64,000 nt of DNA from Anaspis maculata (GCA_949128115.1 OX421963.1:88979602-89043601); one strand, 5' to 3'. Numbered from the stretch's first letter, positions 32,706 through 42,961 are shown. Made by a program: numbers and translations. The notes: generated by a model from the sequence alone, not told the origin.

Positions 32706-34172
32706 TCACAAGAAATTTAAATTCTTTTTTGCTCTTCAGATAAGCATCTTTATACATAGGATCAAAATTACTCCTACGATAGCTTTTGTAACAGCTTTTT
32801 ACAGATCGCTTTGCCAGTCTACACTCAGCATCGAACCAAGGTTTCGATTTTGACCTACTTCGCTGATTAGGACACGTGATTGAGTGGGTGAGGCCCAAGG
32901 TAAAAGCCGCTTGATCTATGGCAACACAGAGATTCTTATGCATTTCTTCAATGCTCAACGGGTTATAAACTAGAGGAGAATGTTGCATAGCAGAGGTATA
33001 ATTCATACTTAGTTCATTGGACCATTTTTTAACCTCATAGGTGTTGCTCGCTACAAAAGAAGGCGCATGACTATCGAAACTCTGTTCCAGACTCACACAC
33101 AGGGGGAAATAATCTGAAACAAACACAATGTCTAAAACTCTCAAGCTTTTTATCAGAGTGACCGCGCTGCAAGAGCACCAAACAAGATCTATAACACTGT
33201 TACCCGCCACTCCATGGTGTGTAAATTGGGATGAATAATCTCCAGGAGTTCTACCATTCAGAAGAATGAAAGAAAAGTCATTCATCAGATCAAACAAACT
33301 CACTCCTCTGCGGTTTGACACCTTGTCGCAGCTCAACCGCCGCTCATACAGACTCGAACCCTCCAACAGATCACAAGAGGTGGTGCCAAGCTCAGCCAGT
33401 CTGCAATTAAAATCGCCTCCCACAAAACAGATCTTTCCCGAGTGAAGCTCGCCAACCTCAGCCAAGGATAACTGGAAAATATTCAAAATATGAACAATGT
33501 TCAAAGAAGGTTTAAAATAAACATTACAAATTATGCATTTAAAGCTTTCCGAACGGACAAGACATAGAATCCACCAAGGTGTTTTCTTTATTTCACTATA
33601 AATAAATAAATAATAATAAATAAGTTTATTCCTTCTTTAGCAATTACAACAATACAAAGCGGTCTTCAAAGTGCTTACAAAAAGTTGAAGAGAATAAAGC
33701 AGTAAACCTTACTTAAAGTTCCTCCAAGGATTTTTGTGTGTAAGTGCAAGTGCATGATCACCGTATAATATGTTAAATATGCGTATAATTTTGGGCTATG
33801 AAAAGCCTTTGCAAAAGATGGACATATGTTTGAAAAAAAAAAGTATAGGTAAAATTTGAAACGAACACAAGAGTACAACAAGTTAAAATGAGGGTATAGT
33901 TTAAAAACGTTCGTTTTTTTTTAAAACGATATATATACTTATATACTATAAGTATATATATCCCTAATAAAAATCAAAAGACCCCCACTTGCTCGACCCC
34001 TTGACTTTTCCTTGACGGCAGGAGAACAGATGACGTTGTAGGTTGGTAAAAACGGACAGGTATACACCTCGTTCGTTTGCCAGGTTTCCGAGAGACACAG
34101 AACATCGAAGTCCTGATGTTCAGACACAAAGTCACTCAAGTTTCTATAGCCCGTCATGTTCCAAAATATCAC
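32680..34172 (-). pseudogene. LINE ORF2, endonuclease part, split by an insertion
   Basis: 34172-33939 holds the N-terminus of an APE endonuclease (WNMTGYRNL, CLSETW, GGLLIF). After a 340-bp insertion it resumes near 33600 and runs to 32680: KICFVGGDFNCRLAELG, SVIDLVW, then SDYFPL. The final catalytic motif is normally SDH-x-P, and here the His is Tyr, so the nuclease was probably dead or is decayed. A frameshift near 32690 separates it from the RT. The enzyme would nick target DNA to prime reverse transcription. Confidence 0.75.
33601..33943 (-). mobile_element. ~340-bp insertion with (TTTA)n tail inside the LINE
   Basis: Interrupts the endonuclease codons. Its low-coordinate end is TAAATAAATAAATAATAATAA (about 33598-33620), which reads as a (TTTA)/(TTA)n 3' tail on the minus strand, like the tail of the SINE at 55855. 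A short repeat CTATAA flanks it (33594-33599 and about 33945-33950). No tRNA-like head was recognised. It is probably a 5'-truncated retroelement nested in the LINE. Confidence 0.55.
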
Positions 34173-34256
34173 AGTGAAAGCAGATGCAGTTTTCTTAGGT
34201 GGAAAGTGATGCGATTGCGATGTACCATTGCGCAGTTCTCCCTCGTCCTGGGATTG

Positions 34257-35620
34257 TCATTTTTCTTCATGGTAGGTGATGTTCCTCTTCTTATCTTGAA
34301 TTTTTTTGATCCTACAGGGACATTTCGAGTCTCTCACTGAATGTGAACGAGTAGATATTCCCATTTTCTGGCAGTTTATACAGCTCAGTTCACGCAGGCA
34401 GGTTGTACTGTCGTGCTTCCTGCCGCACCTGTGACATGTCTCGGATTTCTCACTGCAGTACTTTTTCACGTGACCGTAACCACAGCACAAAAAAAACACA
34501 AAGCGACGTCCACTGCTTCACCGATGTAGTGTTTGACCAGATTGATGTTGATTTTTTCCTTTTTGAGGAGGAATCTAGCAATATTAGGCCTCACTTGCAG
34601 GATCAGGTTGTGTTTCATTTCATTCCTACATTTATTTTTTGCGAGAAGTTTTATTCCATTTTTCAATTGTTCGGGAGAGAATGTTTCAGCGAGATCTTCA
34701 TTTTCCTGAATCATTCGATCCTTCAGTTCAGTTTCGTCAATCTCCCCATACACACCATTAATTTGTATAGTCGGGTCAAGGGTGTTATCTTCTTTCAGTT
34801 CGATGTCTTTATCCTTTGAAAGTATGTCTTTGAGTTTTTCTTTTTGTGCTTCAGTTTCAGTAAGAATCAACATTTTGTTTTTGTTGATCTTAACAACGTT
34901 CTTGACACCTCCACCTATGTCTTTTGGAGCGATTGATTGTCGCAAATGGTTCCACTTGTCGTCCACCAGTGCGTCGTCTTTTGTTGTGATGAATAATTCA
35001 TTGTTTCTCGCCTCTGTTTTTCTTTCTGGTGAAATCCACTTTTCTTGAGTCTCGATAGAGATGACTTTTTCAGGAAATTGTCCATAAGATCGTTGTGTGA
35101 CTTGCGCGTAAGATGAGAGATCGGATGCAATTTGTTGCGGTTCGTGTTGTCGACCTGCTTCTTTTTTCTCATGACCTCCTTCTTTTCCTTCCTTCGTTGC
35201 TTCGTTTGATATGGCATGGAAAGGTTGGTTGTGTCGGTGTTCTTGTAGAGAGATTTGGTGCTGAAGTTCCATTTTGAGCTTTTCATTTTCAATCTCTACG
35301 TCCTTGGCATGCCAATTCAATAGGATTATGTTTCGGTAAATAGTTTCCTTTGCAACAGTTACTTCCCGCTCTTCAGTCTTTATTTTCTGCAATGCAGCCA
35401 GAATCTCCCTGAGCGGCATATCCTGGTCATCCTCGGCATTTCTTAATTCTGGGGATGACATCACTCTTTTTTTCTGTTTGTTCCTCACAATTATACGCTG
35501 GTGTTTATCTTCATTGTTAGTACAATGGAGTTGCTGCTCAAGAGAATTTCGACGATTTGGATTTGTAGGCGTCCTTTGAAGTTTTCGGCTCGGTGTAAAT
35601 GATTCATCGGGTTTATCCAT
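34257..35620 (-). pseudogene. LINE ORF1 (gag) with CCHC zinc knuckles, one frameshift
   Basis: The first frame runs from 35620 to about 34500: a long polar, coiled-coil-prone Lys/Glu-rich region (DVEIENEKLKMELQHQIS) and then an esterase-free gag-like core. Near 34500 the frame shifts, and 34499-34257 gives CCGYGHVKKYC, CHRCGRKHDSTTC and CINCQK, a row of zinc knuckles that bind element RNA. The knuckles match C-x2-C-x3/4-H-x4-C. I chose the Met at 35620 because it is the first in a long frame after the 5' UTR. About 460 codons if rejoined. Confidence 0.75.
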
Positions 35621-36089
35621 TGGTGTCTGGTATTAATTAATCGTTGACCGCAGGGAATCTGCGCCCAGCACGGCAACGCCGCTGCGCTCCAGCTGACTAG
35701 CGGCAGGTCCCTTATCACTTTGTCCGTCAGAATTATTCGATGTTCTTTAGCCAATTGTAGGCGATTTTCTTACTTTCCTTGGGTGATTTTGTACACCATA
35801 CGTTCACCAGGCACTAACTTTTCCACTGGTTGAGTTTTCACAAATAAAGACTTACAGAAAATCGCACTTTATTCAAACTTCATCAGAGCGAGCGTGATAA
35901 GGTGTTTAGCGCACCGTTGCCAGTTTCACTCCCCAAACACCCTGTGTACTAAATAAGAAAAGATATAATCATATGTCATTATGTATGTTTATATATCGCA
36001 GATAGAGACAAATTCGGGACATAACTATATCTGAGGAACTAGATATCATTTCATTTTTTTATATAGGTATATATAAATTTTTTCCCGAG

Positions 36090-36371
36090 TTATTCGAATC
36101 CGAAAACTATGTCTTCTATGATGCCAAGAATGAAGAATTTCTTGAATTCCTCGTAGGACTCATGGGCTGTGGGGAGGAACAGACTCATGTCGCAAGTGTT
36201 TGCTTGCGGCAAAATTTTGTTCTGATCGTCCAAAAACTGCACTGATGGTTTATTCGCTTGGAACCCTAAAGGTGGTTCAGTTTGCAACCCTGTTGCTAAC
36301 TGAACTGAACCATATCTTCGATGCTGCACGCTGCTGTCTTTTCTAAAACTATAAAGAACGCAACGAAGCAA
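36090..36371 (-). pseudogene. HECT-type E3 ligase C-lobe fragment, copy 1
   Basis: A 93-codon frame on the minus strand. EPPLGFQANKPSVQFL is followed by LPQANTC with Cys60 in the position of the HECT catalytic cysteine. Then come FLPTAHESYEEFKKFF and a terminal VFGFE, resembling the PPLGF, LP-x-A-x-TC and FGF-end pattern of HECT C-lobes. A full HECT domain is about 350 residues, so only its last quarter remains. The frame extends about ten codons upstream (FIGHEDVLGVLL) before a stop, so the annotated Met is not a natural start. Known HECT enzymes transfer ubiquitin through this Cys, but this fragment lacks the E2-binding N-lobe. Confidence 0.6.
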
Positions 36372-36420
36372 AACACCTAGTACATCTTCATGACCAATAA
36401 ATCACGTATCAATCTTCTTT

Positions 36421-36765
36421 GAGTTGAAAATGTCTCCGCTTGAAGAAATTCCAGAGCATCTTCTGGAAAAAACCCTTCTCTTAATTTCTTGAAATCCTTA
36501 TTTTTGGCCTCTGAGCCTCTTCGCTGAATTGTCCCAAGGATAGTGATGCATTTGCAATCACTTCTGGGGCATGAATCAATATTTTATGAACGCTTGTTGG
36601 TTGGCATCGGGTATCAACTGTATTTTTCAATAAATAATTTGGTCGTGTCCGTTAAAAAGTTTTAAATTTTGTATGCAGCGGAAATAGTTTGCAGAACGAT
36701 ACAAAGCCGTTTGACAATTTCAACGTCTACGCCTATTATTCGGTCAGAAATTTCTTCATTTTCAA
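36421..36765 (-). pseudogene. Decayed TE-type coding fragment upstream of the HECT-like frame
   Basis: Read on the minus strand in shifting frames: ISDRIIGVDVEIVKRLCIVL, then SVHKILIHAPEVI, LGQFSEEAQ and NKDFKKLREG. The block SVHK-(I/V)-LIH ... GQ-(L/F)-SEEAQ ... NKDFK is one I associate with repetitive, TE-like uncharacterised insect proteins. The function is unknown to me. Frameshifts and stops separate it from the HECT-like frame. The same segment recurs in all four units and is best preserved at 40508-40750. Confidence 0.45.
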
Positions 36766-36841
36766 AAAAATATTCGGCAATGTTGCCATCGTTATTACTT
36801 CCGACTCCCGGCTTGAAATAAACATGCAATAACTTGGATAA

Positions 36842-37148
36842 TGGCTACGTTTACACCGGTGGACTAGAACTGGACTGACCCAAGCACTGACCCAAATTCT
36901 ACCTAAAGTAATTCTTCTCTTTCAGCGCTTTCACCAGCAGACTAACGCGGCCGACCTATTTTAAAATATGAACGTAAACTAAATAAATATAAAAAACTAA
37001 ATTTTCTTCAGTCCACGGCTAACCGGAGACCTGACCCAAGCTACTTGGTCCGAATTTGGTCCTTGTCTACGATCGTTTATACCACGTGGACTAAATGTAT
37101 TTGGGTCGAATTCAGTGCTTAGGACAGCCACGGTGTAAACGTAGCCAC
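36842..37148. mobile_element. PIF/Harbinger-like MITE nested in unit A1 (307 bp)
   Basis: Ends TGGCTACGTTTACACCG and CGGTGTAAACGTAGCCA. The 3-bp TAA lies on both sides (36839-36841 and 37149-37151). Unit A2 has the uninterrupted sequence TTGGATAATAACCC at about 40864-40877, confirming insertion and a TAA duplication. TWA duplications and GTTTACA-containing ends fit Harbinger MITEs. Confidence 0.8.
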
Positions 37149-37286
37149 TAACCCTTTAAAACCATTTTAGTTTCCTATTCATAGACCGTAAACACCCTGT
37201 AGGTATAATAAACTGTAGAGCTTCTAGGTAACTATTCCAACAGCGCTTATTATACATGAAGTTTCAAAAGTAAGCACCAAGCTGTA

Positions 37287-37881
37287 TACAGGGTGTTTCA
37301 GTGACCTTGCATTATACTTCAGGAGGTGATTCCTCTCAAAAAAATAAGCCGAAAAGTAGAAGTAATTTTTTTTCCTCAAGTGCTCCCTGAGGGAGTTACA
37401 GCTCCCCAAAGGTACAAAATGCAACAACGTCTTCAATTATTTGCTCAAGAACTGTCAAAGGTAAGAGCTTAAAATTCAATTTTTTCGATGGATTTGTTCA
37501 ATTCAAAACTTTTATTCCTCCTGCATTTTTTTCCGTAGGATGCATCGTTTTGAAGTAAAAGTAAAAAAACACGGACGTGTTATGAACAATTTTCAATATA
37601 ATCTCAATCTCCTCTAATTTCGCTGCCACTGGCTAGATTTGTTTAGAACTTTGCATGTACATTTGCACTGTTGAGAAACTTCTCTATACCAAATTAGAAG
37701 TTCCTACCTTTGACGGTTTTTCAGCAAATGATTAAAAACTCTGTTTAACTTCGTACCTTTGAGGGGCTGTAACTCCCTTAGGAAGGATTTCAGGGTAAAA
37801 TGTTACTCCGACTTTTCGACTTATTTTCTTGAGGGGAATCACCTCCCGAAGTATTATGCAAGGTCACCGAAACACCCTGTA
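37287..37881. mobile_element. Foldback element, TACAGGGTGTTTC ends (595 bp)
   Basis: Left end TACAGGGTGTTTCAGTGACC, right end GGTCACCGAAACACCCTGTA. The arms of about 150 bp include AGGAGGTGATTCC and AGGGAGTTACAGC. It sits between units A1 and B1. No coding. Confidence 0.8.
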
Positions 37882-38655
37882 TAAGAAAAGCTATAATCAT
37901 ATGTCATTATGTATGTTTATATATAGCAGATAGAGACAAAGTCGGGACATAACTATATCTGAGGAACTAGATATAATTTTATATTTTTATGTATGTACAT
38001 TTTTTCCCGGGTTATTCGAATCCGAAAACCATGCCTTCTATGATGCCAAGAATGAAGAATTTCTTGAATTCCTCGTAGGACTCATGGGCTGTGGGGAGGA
38101 ACAGGCTCATGTCGCAAGTGTTTGCTTGCGGCAAAATTTTGTTCTGATCGTCCAAAAACTGCACTGATGGTTTATTCGCTTGGAACCCTAAAGGTGGTTC
38201 AGTTTGCAACCCTGTTGCTAACTGAACTGAACCATATCTTCGATGCTGCACGCTGCTGTCTTCTCTGAAACTATAAAGAACGCGACGAAGCAAAACACCT
38301 AGTACATCTTCATAACGAATAAATCACGTATCAATCTTCTTTGAGTTGAAAATGTCTCCGCTTGAAGAAATTCCAGAGCATCTTCTGGAAAAAAAAAACC
38401 TCCACTTAATTTCTTGAAATCCTTATTTTTGGCCTGTGAGCCTCTTCGCTGGATTGTCACAAGGATAGTGATGCATTTGCAATCACTTCTGGGGCATGAA
38501 TCAATATTTTATGAACGCTTGTTGGTTGGCATCAAGTATCAACTGTATTTTTCAATAAATAATTTGGTCGTGTCCGTTGAAAAGTTTTAAATTTTGTATC
38601 CAGCGGAAATAGTTTGCTGAACGATATGAAGCCGGCAATTGACAATTTCAACGCC
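37882..38655. repeat. Composite repeat unit B1 (second HECT-like copy)
   Basis: Shares the left ~650 bp with unit A1 but carries B-specific differences also found in B2: CATAACGAATAAATC, a CCTCCACTTAATTTC segment and GAAGCCGGCAATTGAC. At about 38655 it joins a truncated foldback element at the same base as B2 does, so B1 and B2 derive from one ancestor in which that junction already existed. Confidence 0.8.
38012..38293 (-). pseudogene. HECT-type E3 ligase C-lobe fragment, copy 2
   Basis: Ninety-three open codons. It differs from copy 1 in R4 for Cys, E11 for Lys, and GM for DI near the end (GIIEGMVFGFE). The putative catalytic ANTC is conserved. The same decayed SVHK...SEEAQ segment lies upstream on the minus strand. 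That the frame stayed open in all four copies may reflect recent duplication or selection; the data here cannot separate these. Confidence 0.6.
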
Positions 38656-39387
38656 TTTAGGGGGTACCTTCCCCCTTCTTCCCCTATTTTTCACCCCCTG
38701 AAATATTTTTGGAAATTGTTGCAATTTTTGAATTCTACGTTCAATTTAGAGAAAAAAGGTCTTCGTGCAAAATTTTGATTGAAGGCTTCATTTTCGAGAT
38801 ATTTGGGTTTGAAACTTCGGAGAACATCTCAAAATCGCCACTTTTCAGGGCCCAATTTTTTTCCTGAAAAGCTTCATGTTTCTCAGCAAAAATGGTAGTT
38901 TATCAACTCGAAACACCTAGAAAACTTATTTCAGTTGTGGAATCTTGAGTTTTCTTGAATTTTTAATATTTAAGGCCTTGAAAGTGGTGTTTTCGAGATG
39001 TTCTCCGAAGTTTCAAACCCAAATATCTCGAAAATGAAGCCTTTAATCAAAATTTTGCAAGAGTAACTTGTTTCTCTAAATTGAACGAGAATTCAAAAGG
39101 AGGTGAAAAATAGGGGAAAAAGGGGGGAAGTCTTTTATCTTCGCCCCTGAAAATGTTTGATGAAATGCGTTATCATTTTTCGATAGAGACTTTGAACTTT
39201 GGTTCAAATTTAAAATCGGCTGAACGGTTCAGGAGTTATGCAAAAAAAACTGTTTTGAAAAACCAAGTTTGAAGGCCTGTATCTCCGTTATTACGTTTGC
39301 GAGTATATTTTCATTGAGGAAGTCCCCTTATTTTCAATTGTCTACCTCCCTGTAAATTTTGTTGCATTAATTTCGGGACAGCCTGTA
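38656..39387. mobile_element. Left-truncated foldback element (F family, copy 1)
   Basis: Starts inside the left arm (TAGGGGGTACCTTCCCCC) and runs through two long inverted arms to TTCGGGACAGCCTGTA. The full-length relative is at 42962-43936 and another truncated copy is at 44945-45691. The arms contain CTCGAAAATGAAGCC and its inverse. Confidence 0.75.
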
Positions 39388-39423
39388 CAAGCTTTTCCCG
39401 GGGTGAAAAATAGGGGGAAAAGG

Positions 39424-39612
39424 AAAATCGGTTGAACGATTCCAAAGTTATGTCAAAAAATCGATTTTAAAAAGCGTACTTGAACGCCCTGTAACTTTTT
39501 AACTGAGTAATGGAGCATTTTAGGACAACGAAGTTATATTTTTTCCTGGTCCATTTTTTATGGAGAATCTCCCCTAGAAGTTTATAACCGCAATTGCGAA
39601 ACACCCTGTGTA
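39424..39612. repeat. CACCCTGTGTA repeat fragment (G), copy 2
   Basis: Near-identical to 30183-30370 and 43975-44161, from AAATCGGTTGAACGATTCC to AAACACCCTGTGTA. It leads directly into unit A2 and serves as the uninterrupted-site reference for the LINE. Confidence 0.85.
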
Positions 39613-39629
39613 CTAAATAAGAAAAGATA

Positions 39630-39989
39630 CCGAGCGTTCATTAATTAAATGGGTCAAGGGTGCCTGTGACTTTGAAAACATCTGTCGGAACTAGCATCGT
39701 TCATTTGATGTCTGTAATTTTTTGGTTATCGCAATTTGTCAAACCAGTCGCAGTTTTCGTTTTCGGAACATTTTAAATGTGGTTTTTACGGCAGGGCACA
39801 AAACCACATGATCGAGGAGTATTTTCGAACATGAAGTATTCTCGTGCACTGATAGCAGATCAGAGATCAATAATATGGAACGTAACTTGTCAAAGTTTGA
39901 CAAATTTATTACAAAAGGATTACGCTAGTTTCGACAGACGTTTTTGAATTCACAGGCACCCTTGACCCATTTAATTTATGAACTCTCGG
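39630..39989. mobile_element. TA-flanked MITE nested in unit A2 (360 bp)
   Basis: Left end CCGAGCGTTCATTAATTAAA, right end AATTTATGAACTCTCGG. The inner pair GGGTCAAGGGTGCCTGTGA is inverted. TA lies on both sides (39628-39629 and 39990-39991). Units A1, B1 and B2 read straight through as AAGATATAATC or AAGCTATAATC, so the insertion and its TA duplication are confirmed. Confidence 0.85.
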
Positions 39990-40115
39990 TATAATCATAT
40001 GTCATTATGTTTGTTAATATATCGCAGATAGAGACAAATTCGGGACATAACTATATCTGAGGAACTAGATATCATTTCATATTTTTATATAGGTATATAT
40101 AAATTTTTTCCCGGG

Positions 40116-40397
40116 TTATTCGAATCCGAAAACCACGCCTTCTATGATGCCAAGAATGAAGAATTTCTTGAATTCCTCGTAGGACTCATGGGCTGTGGGG
40201 AGGAACAGACTCATGTCGCAAGTGTTTGCTTGCGGCAAAATTTTGTTCTGATCGTCCAAAAACTGCACTGATGGTTTATTCGCTTGGAACCCTAAAGGTG
40301 GTTTAGTTTGCAACCCTGTTGCTAACTGAACTGAACCATATCTTCGATGCTGCACGCTGCTGTCTTTTCTGAAACTATAAAGAACGCGACGAAGCAA
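40116..40397 (-). pseudogene. HECT-type E3 ligase C-lobe fragment, copy 3
   Basis: Ninety-three open codons, as copy 1 but with R4, a Lys in TKPPLGF and EGV near the end. ANTC and the FGFE end are conserved. It belongs to unit A2. Confidence 0.6.
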
Positions 40398-40507
40398 AAC
40401 ACCTAGTACATCTTCATGACCAATAAATCACGTATCAATCTTCTTTGAGTTGAAAATGTCTCCGCTTGAAGAAATTCCAGAGCATCTTCTGGAAAAAAAC
40501 CCTTCTG

Positions 40508-40750
40508 TTAATGTCTTGAAATCCTTATTTTTGGCCTCTGAGCCTCTTCGCTGAATTGTCCCAAGGATAGTGATGCATTTGCAATCACTTCTGGGGCATG
40601 AATCAATATTTTATGAACGCTTGTTGGTTGGCATCGGGTATCAACTGTATTTTTCAATAAATAATTTGGTCGTGTCCGTTGAAAAGTTTTAAATTTTGTA
40701 TGCAGCGGAAATAGTTTGCAGAACGATACGAAGCCGTTTGACAATTTCAA
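40508..40750 (-). pseudogene. Best-preserved SVHK/SEEAQ coding fragment
   Basis: An 80-codon minus-strand frame containing SVHKILIHAPEVIANA and LGQFSEEAQ, just upstream of HECT-like copy 3. The continuation NKDFKK is in another frame. It is a remnant of an uncharacterised TE-linked protein; the role is not known to me. Confidence 0.45.
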
Positions 40751-41030
40751 CGTCTACGCCTATTATTCTGCCAGAAATTTCTTCATTTCCAAAAGAATCT
40801 TCGGCAATGTTGCCATCGTTATTACTTCCGAATCCCGGCTTGGGATAAACATACAATAATGACTTGGATAATAACCCTTTAAAGCCATTTCAATTTCCTA
40901 TTCATGGACCGTATCCGTAAACACCCTGTAGGTATAATAAAGCTGGAGAGCTTCTAGCTAACTATTTTAACAGCGCTTATTATACATGGTGTTTCAAAAG
41001 TAAGTACCAAGCTGTATATCGTCGGATTCA

Positions 41031-41924
41031 GCTTTAAAAAATATGAGGTTTGCGATAAGAATGAATTGCAAGAGGCGCCTCCTAAGAAAGTTACTGTTAC
41101 TGCTCCTTGAAGTTCAATTTTTGAAATTTTTTCAAACGTTACGTTTTTTCAGCGTAACTTTTGAACGGTTGAACCGATTTTAAAATCGAATTTCAACCAA
41201 CGTTTACTGAAATACGAGTAAGACCTTATCGGACACTAATGACGCGTTAAACATTTCCAGGTGCAAAGATAATTGAGGGTACTCACCCTTTTTCTCCTCT
41301 GTTATTTATTCCCCTGATATTACTTTGGAAAAGGGTCCCAATTTTTGAATTCTACGTTCAATTTAGTTAAAAAAGTTACTCCCGGGTCATTCCACAGAAT
41401 GACCAACCACAAAAAACAAACTTGTTTTTTTTTTTGTTAGACCATCGAATTCTGAAATGATATTTTCTTCTTTTGTTCATCATAGTGTTACGAGTTGAAA
41501 AATATCAGTATTGATTTTTTTCAGTCCAATACGCCAGTGTAAGAAAATAAAAAAGTGGTAGGTGAGAGGGAAATTCATATAAAATAATTGTTACGTATTT
41601 TTATTCTCAAAAGTATTGGGTGGTATTAATGAAAGATAAGCATAAGCATTTGCTTAGATTTTTGAGGAGTTGCTAAGCAGACCTTTTCTAGCAACGCCTA
41701 TGAAATCTAAGCAAATGCTTATGCTTATTTTTTATTAATAAGTACTACCCATTGTCTCAAAATGTTATGATTTTGTATCTTTCTCAGGTTCAAGATTATT
41801 TGGCTATTCGTTTGGAAGAGTTACAAAGTTTTCGGGCGTAAAAAAGAAAAGGTATTTTTTTGTCTTTTTTTTGCATTTTTCCCTCGATTTTTCCAACATT
41901 CCAACGACTTTGCAACTATTTATT
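41031..41924. other. No gene; decayed repeat arms and one hairpin
   Basis: Contains phrases typical of foldback-arm sequence (AACTTTTGAACGGTTGAACC, GAATTCTACGTTCAATTTAG) without a clear partner, plus the hairpin at 41617-41751. No coding signal. Confidence 0.5.
41617..41751. mobile_element. Short hairpin MITE (135 bp)
   Basis: Inverted arms of about 45 bp around GGAGTTGCTAAGCAGACC: TGGGTGGTATTAATGAAAGA on the left and TTATTAATAAGTACTACCCA on the right. Both arms contain GCATAAGCATTTGCTTAGAT or its inverse. Flanks are unclear. Confidence 0.65.
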
Positions 41925-42947
41925 CAGGGTGTTCGGGTCTGGTTATTACAAACTGTGAGAAATGATTCTCCATCAAAAATAAAGCCGAAATAACACAAAA
42001 CTCATGGTCCTAAAATGCTTCCTTGAAAAGATACAGGGTTTTGAAGTTGACTTTTTTAAATCGTTTTTTCACCGTAACTTTTGAACCGTCGGACCGATTT
42101 TAATCAAATTTGAACCAAAGTTTAGTCAAATAGTAATACCACAATTCACCAAAAATTTCTGGGGGCGTAGATAATAGGAGACTGTCCTCTATTTTCGCCC
42201 CTATTTTTATCTCCCCTAATTAATTTTTCAAATTGTTAACATTTTCGGATTTTACGTTCAATTTAGAAGAAACAGTTACCCTAGCAAAATTTTGATTAGA
42301 TTCAAGATATTTGGGTTTGAGAAATTGGAAAACAACTCGAAATCGTCACTTTCCAGGGCCCAAATTGTTTTTTTTCTGGAAAACTTCATGTTTCTTAGCG
42401 AAAATGGTGGTTTATCAACTTGAAACTCCCAGAAAACTTATTTCAGTTGACGAATCATGAGTTTTCTTGAATTTCAACTTTTAGGCCCAGGAAAGTGGCG
42501 ATTTCGAGATGTTTTCCATCCAATGTTTCAATCCCAAATATCTCGAAAACAAAACTTTCAATCAAAATTTTGCAAGAGTAACTTTTTCTTCTAAATTGAA
42601 CGGAGAATCCGAAAATGTTAACAATTTTAAAAAATAATTAGGAAAGATGAAAATAGAGGCAAAAATAGGGGACAGTACCCTATTATCTATGCCCGCAGAA
42701 ATTTTTCATGGATTGTGGTCTTATTATTCGATGGAGACTTATTCGAATGAACTTTGGTTCAAATTTGATTGAAATCGGTTCAACGGTTCAAAAGTTATAG
42801 TGAAAAAACCATTTAAAAAAGTCAACTTCAACACTCTGTATCTTTTCAAGGAAGCATTTCAGGAACATGAGTTTCTTGTTCTTCGGGCTTTATTTTTGAT
42901 GGGGAATCATCCTTCTAAGTTTGTCATAACCAGACCCGAACATCCTG
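41925..42947. mobile_element. Foldback element, CAGGGTGTTCGGG ends (~1.02 kb)
   Basis: Left CAGGGTGTTCGGGTCTGGTT, right AACCAGACCCGAACATCCTG. The arms pair through AATGATTCTCCATCAAAAAT and inward. An incidental 78-codon frame in the right arm is not a gene. It lies immediately before another foldback element. Confidence 0.8.
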
Positions 42948-42961
42948 TATATGTCGATTTA

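Larger units (their letters stand above)
30371..35934 (-). mobile_element. Full-length LINE (APE-type non-LTR retrotransposon), 5.56 kb, minus strand
   Basis: Flanked by the 14-bp duplication AAACACCCTGTGTA (30357-30370 and 35935-35948). The paralogous repeats at about 39599-39612 and 44148-44161 hold the same 14-mer once, followed directly by CTAAATAAG, which is the uninterrupted site. On the minus strand the order is 5' UTR (35934-35621), gag ORF1 with CCHC knuckles, endonuclease, RT, C-terminal domain and 3' UTR with AATAAA close to the end (about 30386-30380). Several frameshifts, two in-frame stops and one insertion inactivate it. The clade is not certain; the two-ORF, zinc-knuckle plan fits Jockey/I/Loa-like groups. 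Confidence 0.85.
35949..37286. repeat. Composite repeat unit A1 (first HECT-like copy)
   Basis: Starts CTAAATAAGAAAAGATATAATC and contains GGGACATAACTATATCTGAGG, a HECT-like minus-strand frame, a decayed second frame and a right part with GCGCTTATTATACATG. The closest relative is unit A2 (39613-41030), which shares downstream sequence from about 36730 on that units B1 and B2 lack. A Harbinger-like MITE (36842-37148) is nested here but absent from A2. Confidence 0.8.
39613..41030. repeat. Composite repeat unit A2 (third HECT-like copy)
   Basis: Same structure as A1 without the Harbinger-like MITE. It instead carries a different nested MITE (39630-39989). It ends near CAAGCTGTATATCG at about 41030, where A1 is joined to the 37287 foldback element. 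Confidence 0.8.

Noticed and set aside
30371..35934. LTR retrotransposon
   Set aside because: No long terminal repeats, protease or integrase. The APE endonuclease and RT order with a 14-bp TSD is LINE-type.
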